NCBI RefSeq assembly: GCF_001428545.1
Contig: NZ_LMHZ01000012.1
Coordinates: 546 to 64,545, forward strand
Reading direction: 5' to 3'
DNA length: 64,000 nt
DNA from: Noviherbaspirillum sp. Root189
GTDB lineage: Bacteria > Pseudomonadota > Gammaproteobacteria > Burkholderiales > Burkholderiaceae_D
In this document: one piece after another, positions 37,501 through 46,439 of the stretch
How positions within the stretch are numbered: position 1 is the first letter of the stretch
How the letters are laid out: every line of letters starts with the position of its first letter
Made by a program: the position numbers and the translations under genes
The notes under the pieces: model-generated
What the model saw: the letters and a program-made list of their open reading frames with translations, nothing else
The model's database searches: none
What the model was told of the DNA's origin: nothing

Positions 37501-37637
37501 GTGACCACCGGTTCGTCAATCTTTGGATATTCGCGTACCGCCAGCCTGTTGTAACAGACAAGACCGATCAGCACGATAATGAGGGACATCACGGTGGCGA
37601 AGACCGGACGGCGTATACAGATGTCAGATAAGACCAT
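34533..37637 (-). CDS. RND efflux transporter, HAE1 (AcrB/MexF-like) permease
   Basis: A 1034-residue inner-membrane proton-driven drug exporter. It begins MVLSDICIRRPVFATVMSL with the first membrane helix, then the large periplasmic porter domain, six helices including GLVVDDAIVVLENIYRH (proton-relay Asp pair), a second porter domain and the C-terminal helices (LITLVGLITKHGILIVEFTN). A GGAG site supports ATG 37637. The adaptor gene precedes it by 11 bases. No outer-membrane channel gene is nearby, so a TolC-like protein from elsewhere is needed. Substrate not predictable. Confidence 0.93.
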   Translation of the reverse strand: MVLSDICIRRPVFATVMSLIIVLIGLVCYNRLAVREYPKIDEPVVTVETRYPGASSEIVESQVTKPMEDSIAGIDGIDVLTSISRAEQSQITVRFRLEKDPDSGANDVRDRVSRVRSKLPQTIEEPVIAKVEADASPIMWLSFSSDTRSALDLSDVANRIVKPRLQLLPGAADVRISGERKYAMRVWLNRDKLASYRLTPADVEDALRKQNIEVPAGRIESRQREFSVVSQTDLTTPEQFENIIVRTVNGYAVRIRDVAQVEVGPALERSSVRFNKKNAVSLGVIRQATANPLELASYVKAELPRLNEELAPQGVRIDISVDNTLFIDRSINSVYKTIGEAVILVAIVIFIFLRSFRAAIIPLVTIPVSLIGAFAVMSMAGFSINTLTLLALVLAIGLVVDDAIVVLENIYRHVEDGMKPFDAAIKGAKEIGFAVVAMTLTLAAVYAPVAFTPGRTGRLFVEFALTLAGAVVVSGLIALTLSPMMCSVLLRHQEQHGFLYRTIESGLNGLTNGYRRLLTASLSSRWLVTLIYLLVISGLVWLGLNLKKELAPVEDRGTIFTSLTGPDGASLEYTEKYANRLEKIADETKEIDRMFIIAGNPTVERGIAIFRTVDWADRDRSTLDMIKEMQPKMAGIPGLLAFPNAPPSLGQSIRERPVSLVVMTNASYEELQGVVQNIVTEASKNPGLVNIDTDLRLNKPQVNVDVDRDKAADAGVQIETVGRTLETMLGGRNVTRFKKGGDQYDVVVQIRNGERDAPDDINNIFVRGVGKNGTPDQMIPLSSLLKVRETVAPRELNHFGQRRAVVISANLANGYTQGEAIEFMEQTAKSIIKPGYATDLSGSSREFRASSGSLALTFILALAFIYLVLAAQFESFVDPFIIMLTVPLSMAGALAALKWTGGTLNVYSQIGLITLVGLITKHGILIVEFTNQLREEGKSMHDAIIEAAVLRLRPILMTTGAMVLGAIPLALATGAGAESRIQIGWVIVGGMSFGTLLTLFVVPTFYTFLARKKAHLPAPVDPAEPVAPIAATAH

Positions 37638-37648
37638 GTGCTCTCCGC

Positions 37649-38857
37649 TTAGCGTTTCGCGAGCACCGCACCGTCCGCGGGTGCAGCCGCCTGGCTGGGA
37701 CCTCCCTGGACGGCGGGTTTATTGGAGGGCGAACCACCCTGCGCGTTCGGTGTACCCGGCGCGATCTGGACCGGCGTGCCGTCTTTGGACAATCGGATCT
37801 GGCCGGCAGTGACGACAGTGTCACCCGCCGACAGGCCTTGCACGATTTCGACCTTGGCCGCGCGGCGCAATCCGGTCTTTACTTCCGTGCGCATGGCCTT
37901 GCCGTCGACGACCTTCCAGACAGTCACCTTGCCGCCCTGGGGAACGATTGCCTCTTCGGGAATCATCAATGCGTTTTCTCGTTCTGCAAGAAGCAGCCGC
38001 ACCCGTGCAAACATGCCTGGCTTTAAGCGACCTTCTGGATTGTCGACGCGTCCGCGCAGCAGCGCGGAGCGCCCGGAACTGTCGACCTGGGGATCCACGG
38101 CATCCACTTTGGCCTTGAAGGGTTTGCCGGGCAAGGCGTCGACAATCACTTCAATCGCCTGCCCAGGCTGCACCAGGTCGGCATAGCGTTCCGGGATACG
38201 GAAGTCGACCTTGACGCTGGAAATATCTTCCAGATTAACGAGGTCCGCACCATCCTTGACATAGTCGCCCACACTGACGGTACGTATGCCAACAATGCCC
38301 GAGAACGGCGCCTTGATTTCCAGCTTGGATAAACGCGCTTCCGCAAGCGCCAGCTTGGCCTCCAGAACCTGCACGTTGGCCTGAGATTCATCACGTGCCC
38401 GGTCAGAAATGAATTTCTGTTTGGCGAGGTCGGCGTTGCGCTCGAAATTTGCCCTGGCAATACCCAGTTCCGCCTTTGCCTGCAAGACTTCGGCCTGATT
38501 GACGGTAGAGTCGAAGGCAACCAGCACTTGTCCCTTCTTCACCCGCTGGCCGTCACCGAAATTGAGGCGGGTAATCCGTCCCGCCACTTCGGGCCGGATC
38601 ACAACGGATTCATTGGATCGGATATTCCCGACGGCATTGATGTCGTCGACCAGATTGACGACGGTCACCTTGGCGACATCGACGGCAGCCGGGCCATTAT
38701 TCGCCGAAGCGCGCGGCCCTCCGGCTTTTTCCGGCGTCGGTGTCGAAGTTTGTTCGGTTGGTCCCTGGTGTTTACGCTGTTCGAAATACGCGTAAGCCCC
38801 AAGTGCGGTGATTCCAACCGCCGCAATGACGGGGTAAAGCAGTCTCCGGGTATTCAT
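37649..38857 (-). CDS. RND efflux periplasmic adaptor (membrane fusion protein)
   Basis: 402 residues. N-terminal membrane anchor (LLYPVIAAVGITALGAYAYF), then the biotin-lipoyl motif (GRITRLNFGDGQRVKKGQVLVAFD), a helical hairpin (QAEVLQAKAELGIARANFERNADL), the lipoyl second half (KAPFSGIVGIRTVSVGDYV) and beta-barrel parts. It links the RND permease to an outer-membrane channel. It is the first gene of the pump pair, 66 bases after rnhA on the same strand. The C-terminal 40 residues are a Gly/Pro/Ala-rich tail. Confidence 0.93.
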   Translation of the reverse strand: MNTRRLLYPVIAAVGITALGAYAYFEQRKHQGPTEQTSTPTPEKAGGPRASANNGPAAVDVAKVTVVNLVDDINAVGNIRSNESVVIRPEVAGRITRLNFGDGQRVKKGQVLVAFDSTVNQAEVLQAKAELGIARANFERNADLAKQKFISDRARDESQANVQVLEAKLALAEARLSKLEIKAPFSGIVGIRTVSVGDYVKDGADLVNLEDISSVKVDFRIPERYADLVQPGQAIEVIVDALPGKPFKAKVDAVDPQVDSSGRSALLRGRVDNPEGRLKPGMFARVRLLLAERENALMIPEEAIVPQGGKVTVWKVVDGKAMRTEVKTGLRRAAKVEIVQGLSAGDTVVTAGQIRLSKDGTPVQIAPGTPNAQGGSPSNKPAVQGGPSQAAAPADGAVLAKR

Positions 38858-38923
38858 TTGTCTTTATATCGTTCCAAATTGCAACATTTTTGCTGTTGGA
38901 CGAATGTAGCACAACAGAACAGT

Positions 38924-39358
38924 TCAGGACACTGACGCTACGCCCATATTTGCAAGCGCATCAGCCCGTTCGTTGCCTTCATGCCCGGCGTGTCCTTTTA
39001 CCCACCGCCATTCAATTGTATGCGTCGCGCGCGCGGCATCAAGGGCTTGCCACAAATCGACGTTCTTGACAGGCTCCTTGGCGGCGGTTTTCCATCCGCG
39101 CGCTTTCCAGCCGTGTATCCATTCGCTGATGCCCTTTTGCACGTACTGGCTATCGGTATGCACAATGACCGTGCAGGGACGCTTGAGTGCGCTCAGTGCC
39201 TCGATCACAGCCTTCAGTTCCATGCGGTTGTTGGTGGTGTTCGTTTCGCCGCCAAACATTTCCTTTGTATGCTCGCCCGCGACCATCAATGCGCCCCAAC
39301 CGCCGGTGCCTGGGTTTCCCTTGCAGGCACCGTCAGTGTAAATCTCTACTTTATCCAT
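38924..39358 (-). CDS. rnhA: ribonuclease HI
   Basis: 144 residues from ATG 39358 ([17 protein letters not shown]); nine upstream codons are not used. The four catalytic acids are visible: Asp in YTDGACKGN, Glu in [12 protein letters not shown], Asp in VHTDSQYV and Asp in NERADALAN, with the conserved His in KGHAGHEGN. It removes RNA from RNA/DNA hybrids. The methyltransferase gene ends 23 bases upstream. In relatives rnhA and dnaQ are typically neighbours; here the RND pair separates them. Confidence 0.95.
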   Translation of the reverse strand: MDKVEIYTDGACKGNPGTGGWGALMVAGEHTKEMFGGETNTTNNRMELKAVIEALSALKRPCTVIVHTDSQYVQKGISEWIHGWKARGWKTAAKEPVKNVDLWQALDAARATHTIEWRWVKGHAGHEGNERADALANMGVASVS

Positions 39359-39381
39359 GTTGCACTTCAGTTCTTGCCTAT

Positions 39382-40161
39382 TCATTTATGTTTTTGAACA
39401 CGATTGGTGACGGCAACGCCTTGCCGCGCGTGGGCGGGTTTCCTGGTCCAGGCTGGACCGATCAGGCGCATGCCGCGTACCCGCTTGATGGCCTGCACTA
39501 TATAGATTGCGCCGAGGTAAGGCCACCATCTGTTGCCGGCTTCTTCCATGAATTCAAACCGGGTCAGCCATTTTTCGGTCATGCAGGGCGGCGCGTAACA
39601 GCCGAAGTGGCCACGGTTGACTTCCATATTGAGCAGCTTGAGCCAGTCCTTCAGGCGCGGCAGGCTGATGAATTCACCATTTTGCGGCAGGAAGTGGGCA
39701 CCGGTCAGGCGACCCGTAACCTGGCGCAAGCCCCATAGACTGGCGGGATTGAAGCCGCAAATCACCACCTGGCCTTCTGGAATCAACACGCGCTCAACCT
39801 CGCGCAGAACCTGGTGAGGTTCCTCGGCGAACTCCAGGACGTGGGGCAGAACGACTAAATCCAGGCTTTGCGAGGCGAAAGGAAGTTCAGCGAAGTCGTG
39901 TACAACCACGATGCGTGATGAACCATCACTCCCGTCGTTCTCGTTCGGAATATGCGTATCCGTCAACCACTTGTTGGGCATCCGGTTGGCATTCAATGCA
40001 TTGATTTGAGGCAATCCGATTTGCAACGCATTGAAACCAAAAATATCAGCGGTCAGCAAATCCAGTCGTTCCTGCTGCCAGGCGCGCACATAGCTGCCCA
40101 CTGGCGTCTCGAGCCAGGGACCGAGCGCTATAATCGGCTTTTCAGGTAACCGGTGATCCAT
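39382..40161 (-). CDS. class I SAM-dependent methyltransferase (gloB-linked)
   Basis: 259 residues. The glycine-rich SAM loop is degenerate; Methyltransf_11 features remain: [23 protein letters not shown] and [29 protein letters not shown]. This protein type is constantly found between gloB and rnhA in betaproteobacteria and its substrate is unknown. Its ATG (40161-40159) lies within the first codons of the divergent gloB, so each promoter must lie inside the other gene. Confidence 0.85.
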   Translation of the reverse strand: MDHRLPEKPIIALGPWLETPVGSYVRAWQQERLDLLTADIFGFNALQIGLPQINALNANRMPNKWLTDTHIPNENDGSDGSSRIVVVHDFAELPFASQSLDLVVLPHVLEFAEEPHQVLREVERVLIPEGQVVICGFNPASLWGLRQVTGRLTGAHFLPQNGEFISLPRLKDWLKLLNMEVNRGHFGCYAPPCMTEKWLTRFEFMEEAGNRWWPYLGAIYIVQAIKRVRGMRLIGPAWTRKPAHARQGVAVTNRVQKHK

Positions 40162-40164
40162 CGT

Positions 40165-40938
40165 ATGTTAAGTGTATTGACTGTTCCGGCATTCCAGGAC
40201 AATTACCTCTGGCTGATTCACGATGGCATCCGCGCCGCCGTAGTCGACCCGGGTGACGCGACGCCTATCCTCGATGCCCTTGCTGCACATGGTCTTTCCC
40301 TCGCCGCTATTCTACTGACACATCACCATGCTGACCATGTCGGCGGCGTGCCGCAATTACTGACGCGATTTAATGTGCCGGTTTTTGGCCCGCGTCAAGA
40401 AGCGATTTTCGGCGTCACCTATCCTTTACAACAGGGAGACAACGTTGATGTGCCCGACCTGAACCTTCGTTTCGAGGTGTTGGACGTTCCCGGCCATACG
40501 CGTGGCCATATTGCCTACTATGCGCCCGAGCAGTCGTGGCTGTTCTGTGGCGATACCCTGTTTGCCGGCGGCTGTGGACGCTTGTTTGAAGGTACGCCGG
40601 AACAAATGGCAGAGTCACTTGGCAAACTTGCCGCGCTGCCGGACGATGTGAAAGTGTTTTGCGCACACGAATATACCTTGTCAAATCTGCGCTTTGCGCA
40701 GGAAGTCGAACCGGGAAACAAGGCTTTGAGCGTCCGGATGACGCAAGAGCAAGCCAAGCGCGACAAGGGCGAACCGACCGTACCGTCGACCATCGCCCTG
40801 GAAAAGGCGACAAACCCGTTCCTGCGTTATCGCGAACCAGCGATCGCAGACCGATTATTAGCTACAGGAAATATTTCTAGCAAGGAACCTATTGCCGTGT
40901 TTGCTGCCTTACGGCAATGGAAAAATTCCTACCGTTGA
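40165..40938 (+). CDS. gloB: hydroxyacylglutathione hydrolase (glyoxalase II)
   Basis: 257 residues from ATG 40165 ([21 protein letters not shown]); a GTG at 40153 is possible. It hydrolyses S-lactoylglutathione to lactate in methylglyoxal detoxification. The metallo-beta-lactamase motif [39 protein letters not shown] and [10 protein letters not shown] give all metal ligands. The C-terminal HAGH domain is present. Divergently overlaps the methyltransferase start. Confidence 0.96.
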   Translation: MLSVLTVPAFQDNYLWLIHDGIRAAVVDPGDATPILDALAAHGLSLAAILLTHHHADHVGGVPQLLTRFNVPVFGPRQEAIFGVTYPLQQGDNVDVPDLNLRFEVLDVPGHTRGHIAYYAPEQSWLFCGDTLFAGGCGRLFEGTPEQMAESLGKLAALPDDVKVFCAHEYTLSNLRFAQEVEPGNKALSVRMTQEQAKRDKGEPTVPSTIALEKATNPFLRYREPAIADRLLATGNISSKEPIAVFAALRQWKNSYR

Positions 40939-41069
40939 CGTCCACGGTATAGTTGCCGAAATATTATCGATCACCGATAAATCTTGACGCAGGAAAACAC
41001 CATTACGTAAACTCTGTCGATTAAACTGGGCGCCATATTGGCCCTTATTCCATTAGCAAGCGAGGAAAC

Positions 41070-42590
41070 ATGTATCCGCTGAAAAGAAGAACATTCCCAC
41101 TAACAGCGCTTCTCATCCTCGGCGTCCCGGCCGCCACCCAAGCAGCAGATCTCTCTCTTCCTTTCTATAACTGGTCGCAGGTTTCCGCGATGGAGCGGCC
41201 CTACGATCCCAACGACCCGCTGGCCCAGATTCTGGCTATCGAAGAAGTGGATGTTTGGGCACGGATCCGCAAAGGTTTTGCCATTCCCGATCTGGAAAGC
41301 CCGCTTGTGGTAAGCCAGACTCAGTGGCACAGCTCTCGTCCGGACCATATACTGCGCACGACCACTCGTGCGTCGCGTTACCTCTTCCACGTTGTCCAGG
41401 AACTTGAAAAGCGCAATATGCCCACCGAACTGGCATTGTTGCCTTTTATCGAATCGGCATTCAACCCTCAGGCATATTCGAGCGCGCATGCGGCCGGCAT
41501 GTGGCAATTCATTCCATCCACCGGGCGTGATTTCAACCTGACGCAAAGCATGTTCAAGGATGAGCGCCGCAACGTGCTTGCTTCGACCGATGCCGCACTG
41601 TCATATCTTGAAAAGCTTTACGGCATGTTCGGTGACTGGCAGCTTGCACTGGCCGCCTACAACTGGGGCGAAGGCTCAGTGCAGCGCGCAATCAACAAGG
41701 CTCGCGCCGCAGGCCAGCCCACAGATTTCAATACGCTGTCGCAGTACATGCCTCTGGAGACGAAAAATTACGTTCCCAAGCTGCAGGCTGTCAAGAACAT
41801 CATTGCAGCGCCGGCAAATTATGGCATTACGCTACCAAAGATCGATAACCAGCCCTACTTCGTCACCATCGGGAAAACGCGGGATATCGATATCAAGGTA
41901 GCCGCGCAACTGGCGGAATTGTCGATCGACGAATTCAAGGCGCTCAACCCGCAGTTCAATCGACCGGTGATTACCGGCAGCTCGGACACAAAAATTCTCC
42001 TGCCGCAAAGCAATGCCGAGAAGTTCAAGACCAATCTTGCGAAATGGGGACGCACCCTGTCATCCTGGACTGCCCACAAGGTCACCAGCGCGAAAGAAAG
42101 AATCGAGACGATCGCGTCGCGCTTCGGCACCACGCCGGAGGTGATTCGTGAGGCGAACAACATTCCGCCGAAAACGCTGCTCAAGGCCGGCTCCACGGTC
42201 CTCGTGCCGCGATCCGACCATGCGCCGGAAGCGGACATCGCGCCAGAACTGGTGGATACGGCAACGATGATTACCGCGCCGGATGTACCGGATACGCGAC
42301 GGATCTACGTCAAGGTAGGCAAGAAGGATACACTCGCGTCGATTGCCCGGCGCAACCAGGTGACCGTCGAACAGATCAAGCAGTGGAACAACCTGAAGCA
42401 TGATCGTGTCAGTCCGGGTGGAAGCCTGCAGTTGAATGTGCCGTACAAGCAGGGGACCGCAGTCGCTCGCAAGGCAGCACATGGACCACGCAAAGCGGTG
42501 CAGCAAGCGCCGAGGTACCGCAAGGCCGCCCCTGCTTCAGCTCCAGCGAAGAAAACTGTCGCGACGAATAGCAAGAAAAGCCGCAGCTGA
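41070..42590 (+). CDS. mltD: membrane-bound lytic murein transglycosylase D
   Basis: 506 residues with a signal peptide (LTALLILGVPAATQA). The lytic transglycosylase domain has the catalytic Glu in LPFIESAFNPQAYSS and the GMWQFIPSTGRDF motif. Two LysM-type peptidoglycan-binding repeats follow (ERIETIASRFGTTPEVI; DTLASIARRNQVTVEQI). The last 45 residues are a Lys/Ala-rich tail. There is no lipobox, so it is probably periplasmic or held by LysM domains, not lipidated as in E. coli. It cleaves glycan strands to 1,6-anhydro products. Confidence 0.92.
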   Translation: MYPLKRRTFPLTALLILGVPAATQAADLSLPFYNWSQVSAMERPYDPNDPLAQILAIEEVDVWARIRKGFAIPDLESPLVVSQTQWHSSRPDHILRTTTRASRYLFHVVQELEKRNMPTELALLPFIESAFNPQAYSSAHAAGMWQFIPSTGRDFNLTQSMFKDERRNVLASTDAALSYLEKLYGMFGDWQLALAAYNWGEGSVQRAINKARAAGQPTDFNTLSQYMPLETKNYVPKLQAVKNIIAAPANYGITLPKIDNQPYFVTIGKTRDIDIKVAAQLAELSIDEFKALNPQFNRPVITGSSDTKILLPQSNAEKFKTNLAKWGRTLSSWTAHKVTSAKERIETIASRFGTTPEVIREANNIPPKTLLKAGSTVLVPRSDHAPEADIAPELVDTATMITAPDVPDTRRIYVKVGKKDTLASIARRNQVTVEQIKQWNNLKHDRVSPGGSLQLNVPYKQGTAVARKAAHGPRKAVQQAPRYRKAAPASAPAKKTVATNSKKSRS

Positions 42591-42646
42591 CGAATTTGCG
42601 CTGACAAAACCTATCGGCACTATCTGCCACTATCGGCCGTTTATCG

Positions 42647-42677
42647 CCTGTCATTCCCACACGCCGGGAATGACAGG
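42647..42677. terminator. 12-bp perfect hairpin between mltD and yejF
   Basis: cctgtcattccc (42647-42658) pairs perfectly with gggaatgacagg (42666-42677) around a 7-base loop, between convergent genes. There is no T run. The tcattccc/gggaatga core is a widespread intergenic palindrome in proteobacteria, so it may be a REP-like unit acting as an mRNA end. Confidence 0.55.
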
Positions 42678-42736
42678 TCTCAATCCGGCCAACCTCACAC
42701 CACGCACTGTCAGGTCATGGCGGACCGGGCAGTTTT

Positions 42737-44338
42737 TCAGGCTTCTTTTGCCTCTTCCACTTCCAGCGTCGAGTAAGTCGCCGCCGCCAGCAGTCGCTTC
42801 GTATACATTTCCTTTGGCCGCGATAACACTTCTTCGGTAGGCCCGCTTTCAACGACCTTCCCGTCCTTCATCACCATCACCCGATGCGCCATGGCACGAA
42901 TCACGGCAAGGTCATGGCTGATGAAAACATAGGCAATTCCGTACTTGTGCTGCAGTTCTGCGAGCAACTGCAGCACCTGCCTCTGCACCGAAACATCAAG
43001 GGAAGACGTTGGCTCGTCGAGCAAAATCAGCTCCGGCTTCAGGACCAGCGCGCGTGCGATCGCGATTCGCTGGCGCTGTCCACCAGAAAACTCGTGCGGA
43101 TAGCGTGTCATCATTTCCGGGGCCAGGCCAACTTCGGACAACGCATTGGCGACCGCTTCACGCAGACCATCGCGCCCCAGGTCCGGCTGGTGCAAGGCAA
43201 GGCCCTCGCCCACGATTTGTTCGATGGTGCGCCGGGGCGACAACGATGCGAACGGATCCTGGAAAACGACCTGCATTTTTGCCCTGAGCGGCCTTAACTG
43301 GGCACTGGTCATTTCGCTGATTGGATGGCCAATGAAGGAAATGCGTCCATGAACAGTTGCCGATGACAGCCGGACCAGCGCCATACCGAGGGTGGATTTG
43401 CCCGATCCGGACTCGCCAACAATGCCCAAGGTCTCATGCGGCTTCAGTTGCACTTCCACGCCATCGACAGCGACGAAGGGGATGGTCTTGAACATGCCGC
43501 GCTTGATGGCGAAGGTGCAGCGCAGCTTATCCGTTGCAAGCAGCGGCAGCGCATCGTCGCGTATTTCATTCACCATGCGTGTGGGATGGCTGGCGAGCAG
43601 CTTGCGCGTGTACTCTTCGCGCGGATTGGCAAACAGTTCGGCGGTCGTTGCCGTCTCGATCAGAAGTCCCTTTTCCATGACGCCAACGCGGTCCGCAAAA
43701 TGACGAACCAGATTGAGGTCGTGGGTAATCATCAGCACCGCCATATTCTCTTCGCGCTGTAGCTGGTTCAGCAGCTCGAGAATTTGTACCTGTATCGTGA
43801 CATCCAGCGCGGTAGTCGGTTCGTCGGCGATCAGCAGCTTGGGTTTGCAGGCAAGTGCCATGGCAATCATCGCACGCTGACGCTGCCCGCCCGACAACTG
43901 GTGCGGAAATGCAAGCGACCTTCTTTGCGGCTCGGGAATGCCGGTTTTATCCAGCAACTCGACGGTCCGTCGTGCTGCCTCCTTGGCACTGATGCCTTCA
44001 TGCAGCATGAGCACTTCGGCGATCTGGTTACCGATGGTGAACAACGGATTGAGCGCTGTCATCGGTTCCTGGAAGATCATCGCAATGTCTTTGCCGCGAA
44101 CTGCCCGCATCGCGCGCTCAGGTTTTTGCAACAGGTCCTGGCCTTCGAACAATATACGGCCACCATATTCGGCATCAAGGTTCAGGCGCAGTATGGAAAG
44201 TGACGTCACGGTCTTTCCGGAACCGGACTCGCCAACCAGGGCAAATTTTTCACCCGGCGCGATACTGAAACTGACATCGGTTACAACAGTCGCCGGGCCA
44301 AAGCCGACTCGCAGGTTTTGTACAACCAGCAGGCTCAT
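42737..44338 (-). CDS. yejF: microcin C/peptide ABC transporter ATP-binding protein YejF (duplicated ATPase)
   Basis: 533 residues from ATG 44338, which overlaps the yejE stop; 34 upstream codons overlap yejE and are not used. Two ABC domains in tandem: Walker A GESGSGKT and signature LSGGQRQR in the first, GESGSGKS and FSGGQRQR in the second, with matching Walker B sites. It powers oligopeptide uptake through YejBE. Last gene of yejABEF. Confidence 0.94.
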   Translation of the reverse strand: MSLLVVQNLRVGFGPATVVTDVSFSIAPGEKFALVGESGSGKTVTSLSILRLNLDAEYGGRILFEGQDLLQKPERAMRAVRGKDIAMIFQEPMTALNPLFTIGNQIAEVLMLHEGISAKEAARRTVELLDKTGIPEPQRRSLAFPHQLSGGQRQRAMIAMALACKPKLLIADEPTTALDVTIQVQILELLNQLQREENMAVLMITHDLNLVRHFADRVGVMEKGLLIETATTAELFANPREEYTRKLLASHPTRMVNEIRDDALPLLATDKLRCTFAIKRGMFKTIPFVAVDGVEVQLKPHETLGIVGESGSGKSTLGMALVRLSSATVHGRISFIGHPISEMTSAQLRPLRAKMQVVFQDPFASLSPRRTIEQIVGEGLALHQPDLGRDGLREAVANALSEVGLAPEMMTRYPHEFSGGQRQRIAIARALVLKPELILLDEPTSSLDVSVQRQVLQLLAELQHKYGIAYVFISHDLAVIRAMAHRVMVMKDGKVVESGPTEEVLSRPKEMYTKRLLAAATYSTLEVEEAKEA

Positions 44339-45378
44339 GCCTTCCTCCGCACGTCGAGGGCATTGCGCAAGGCATCGCCGATATTGGTCAGCAGCAGGAG
44401 CGTCATGGTCAGCACGACAAACGTCGACAACGCGATCCACCAGGCATCCAGATTGTTTTTGCCTTGCGCCAGCAACTCGCCAAGGCTGGGGGTCGACGGT
44501 GGAACGCCAAGGCCGAGGAAGTCGAGACTGGTCAGGGCAAGGATGGCCGCGCTCATGCGAAATGGCAGGAATGTCACTACCGGGGTCAGGCTATTCGGCA
44601 ATACATGGCGCCAGATAATCTGGCCATTCGACAGGCCGAGCGCACGTGCCGCCTGCACATACTCGAGGTTACGATTACGCAGGAAATCGGCGCGCACATA
44701 GTCCGACAAGCCCATCCAGCCGAACAATGACAGCAGAATGAGCAGCAGACCCAGTCCCGGCTCGAAAATCGAGGCGAAAATGATGAGCAGGTAAAGTTCG
44801 GGCATTGAGCCCCAGATCTCCATGAAACGCTGGAAGAACAGGTCGGTCTTGCCCGCAAAGTATCCCTGTATCGCTCCGGTAACCAAGCCAAGAATCACGC
44901 CGGTGATCGTAAGCGCCAGCCCAAACAATACCGAGACGCGGAAGCCATACAACAAACGTGCAAACACATCTCGTCCACGATCATCCGTACCCAGCCAGTT
45001 CTCGCTGGACGGCGGCGCCGGGTTGGGCGACTTGGCAAAGTAATTCAGTGTATCGAATCGGTAATGGTTGATGGGATAAATAGCCCAGTTACCATCGCGC
45101 TGAAACTGGTCCTGGATAAACGGATCCAGGTAATCGGCCGGCGAGGCGAAGTCTCCACCGAACGCTTTTTCAGAGTACGTCGTCACAATCGGAAACATGA
45201 TCTGGCCGTTATAACGGACCATCAACGGCTTGTCATTGGACACCAGCTCGGCAACCAGGCTGATGCCGAACAGGATGCAAAAAATGATCAGACTCCAGTA
45301 GCCACGGCGGTTCTGCTTGAAACGCAGCCAGACGCGCCGGCCTGGTGAAATCGATCTGGTTGGTTTACTCTGATTCAT
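44335..45378 (-). CDS. yejE: peptide ABC transporter permease YejE
   Basis: 347-residue permease (DppC/OppC type) with an N-terminal helix, a periplasmic segment typical of YejE (RDGNWAIYPINHYRFDTLNYF), NWLGTDDRGRDVFARLLYG, and the ABC coupling motif AARALGLSNGQIIWRHVLPNS. ATG 45378 overlaps the yejB stop by four bases. Confidence 0.95.
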   Translation of the reverse strand: MNQSKPTRSISPGRRVWLRFKQNRRGYWSLIIFCILFGISLVAELVSNDKPLMVRYNGQIMFPIVTTYSEKAFGGDFASPADYLDPFIQDQFQRDGNWAIYPINHYRFDTLNYFAKSPNPAPPSSENWLGTDDRGRDVFARLLYGFRVSVLFGLALTITGVILGLVTGAIQGYFAGKTDLFFQRFMEIWGSMPELYLLIIFASIFEPGLGLLLILLSLFGWMGLSDYVRADFLRNRNLEYVQAARALGLSNGQIIWRHVLPNSLTPVVTFLPFRMSAAILALTSLDFLGLGVPPSTPSLGELLAQGKNNLDAWWIALSTFVVLTMTLLLLTNIGDALRNALDVRRKA

Positions 45379-46436
45379 CGGTTCAGGCTTTCGAATTGCA
45401 CGCGTGGATCAGCCCACACATAACACAAGTCTCCCAACAGTTTGACGACGAGCCCGATCAGCGTAAACAAATAAAGCGTCCCCATCACGACTGGATAATC
45501 ACGTCGTATCACCGATTCATAGGACAGCAGGCCCAGTCCGTCCAGCGAGAACAGGGTCTCGATCAATAGACTGCCGGCAAAGAAAGCGCCAATGAACGCA
45601 GCGGGAAATCCGGTGACCAGCGGGATCAGTGCGTTGCGGAACACATGCTTATAAAGTACGGTTTTTTCATTGAGGCCTTTGGCTCTTGCCGTCAGTACAT
45701 ATTGCTTGCGAATTTCTTCCAAAAAGGTGTTCTTGGTCAGCATGGTCATGACCGCAAAGGAGCCTGCAACCGATGCCGTCACCGGCAAGGTGATATGCCA
45801 GAGATAATCCATTACTTTGCCTGCCCAGGACAGTTGTTCCCAGTTATCCGAGGTCAGTCCCCGCAGAGGAAACCATTGAACGAAACTGCCACCGCCAAAC
45901 ATCACCAGCAGGAATACGCCAAGCACAAATCCGGGAATCGAATATCCAACGAGGACCGCGATACTGGACACGACATCGAACCGGCTACCTTCCCGTACCG
46001 CCTTGGCAACTCCGAGCGGCAGTGAGATAAAGTAGGTCAGGAAAAAAGTCCAGAGGCCCAGGCTGATCGAGACTGGCAGCTTGGACTTTACAAGGTCCCA
46101 CACATCCTTGTGATGATAGAAGCTGTTACCGAGATCAAAGGTGGCGAAACCCTTGAGCATCTGGATAAATCGTTCAAGCGGCGGCTTATCGAAGCCGTAT
46201 AACGCTTTGATTTCCTTTACCCGTTCCGCGTCGATCCCCTGCCGTCCCCGGTATTCGGAGCCGCCCCCGCCGCTTGCTTCGCCGGCGCCGACCTGTCCTT
46301 TTTTAAGCTCCATCAACGCTTGTTCAACAGGACCGCCGGGCACGAACTGGATCACTGCAAATGTGATGGCAATGACACCAAGCAGTGTTGGGATCATCAG
46401 GAGAATGCGCTTGCCAATATAGGACCAGATATTCAT
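45375..46436 (-). CDS. yejB: peptide ABC transporter permease YejB
   Basis: 353-residue permease (DppB/OppB type). It begins MNIWSYIGKRILLMIPTLLGV, has the soluble insert characteristic of YejB (SGGGGSEYRGRQGIDAERVKEIK) and the coupling motif RAKGLNEKTVLYKHVFRNAL. It starts 3 bases after yejA, whose end holds the ribosome-binding site (gagg). Confidence 0.95.
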   Translation of the reverse strand: MNIWSYIGKRILLMIPTLLGVIAITFAVIQFVPGGPVEQALMELKKGQVGAGEASGGGGSEYRGRQGIDAERVKEIKALYGFDKPPLERFIQMLKGFATFDLGNSFYHHKDVWDLVKSKLPVSISLGLWTFFLTYFISLPLGVAKAVREGSRFDVVSSIAVLVGYSIPGFVLGVFLLVMFGGGSFVQWFPLRGLTSDNWEQLSWAGKVMDYLWHITLPVTASVAGSFAVMTMLTKNTFLEEIRKQYVLTARAKGLNEKTVLYKHVFRNALIPLVTGFPAAFIGAFFAGSLLIETLFSLDGLGLLSYESVIRRDYPVVMGTLYLFTLIGLVVKLLGDLCYVWADPRVQFESLNR

Positions 46437-46439
46437 TGC

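Noticed and set aside
42647-42677. CRISPR-like palindrome
   Set aside because: Single hairpin without regularly spaced repeats; no CRISPR array was found anywhere in the window.
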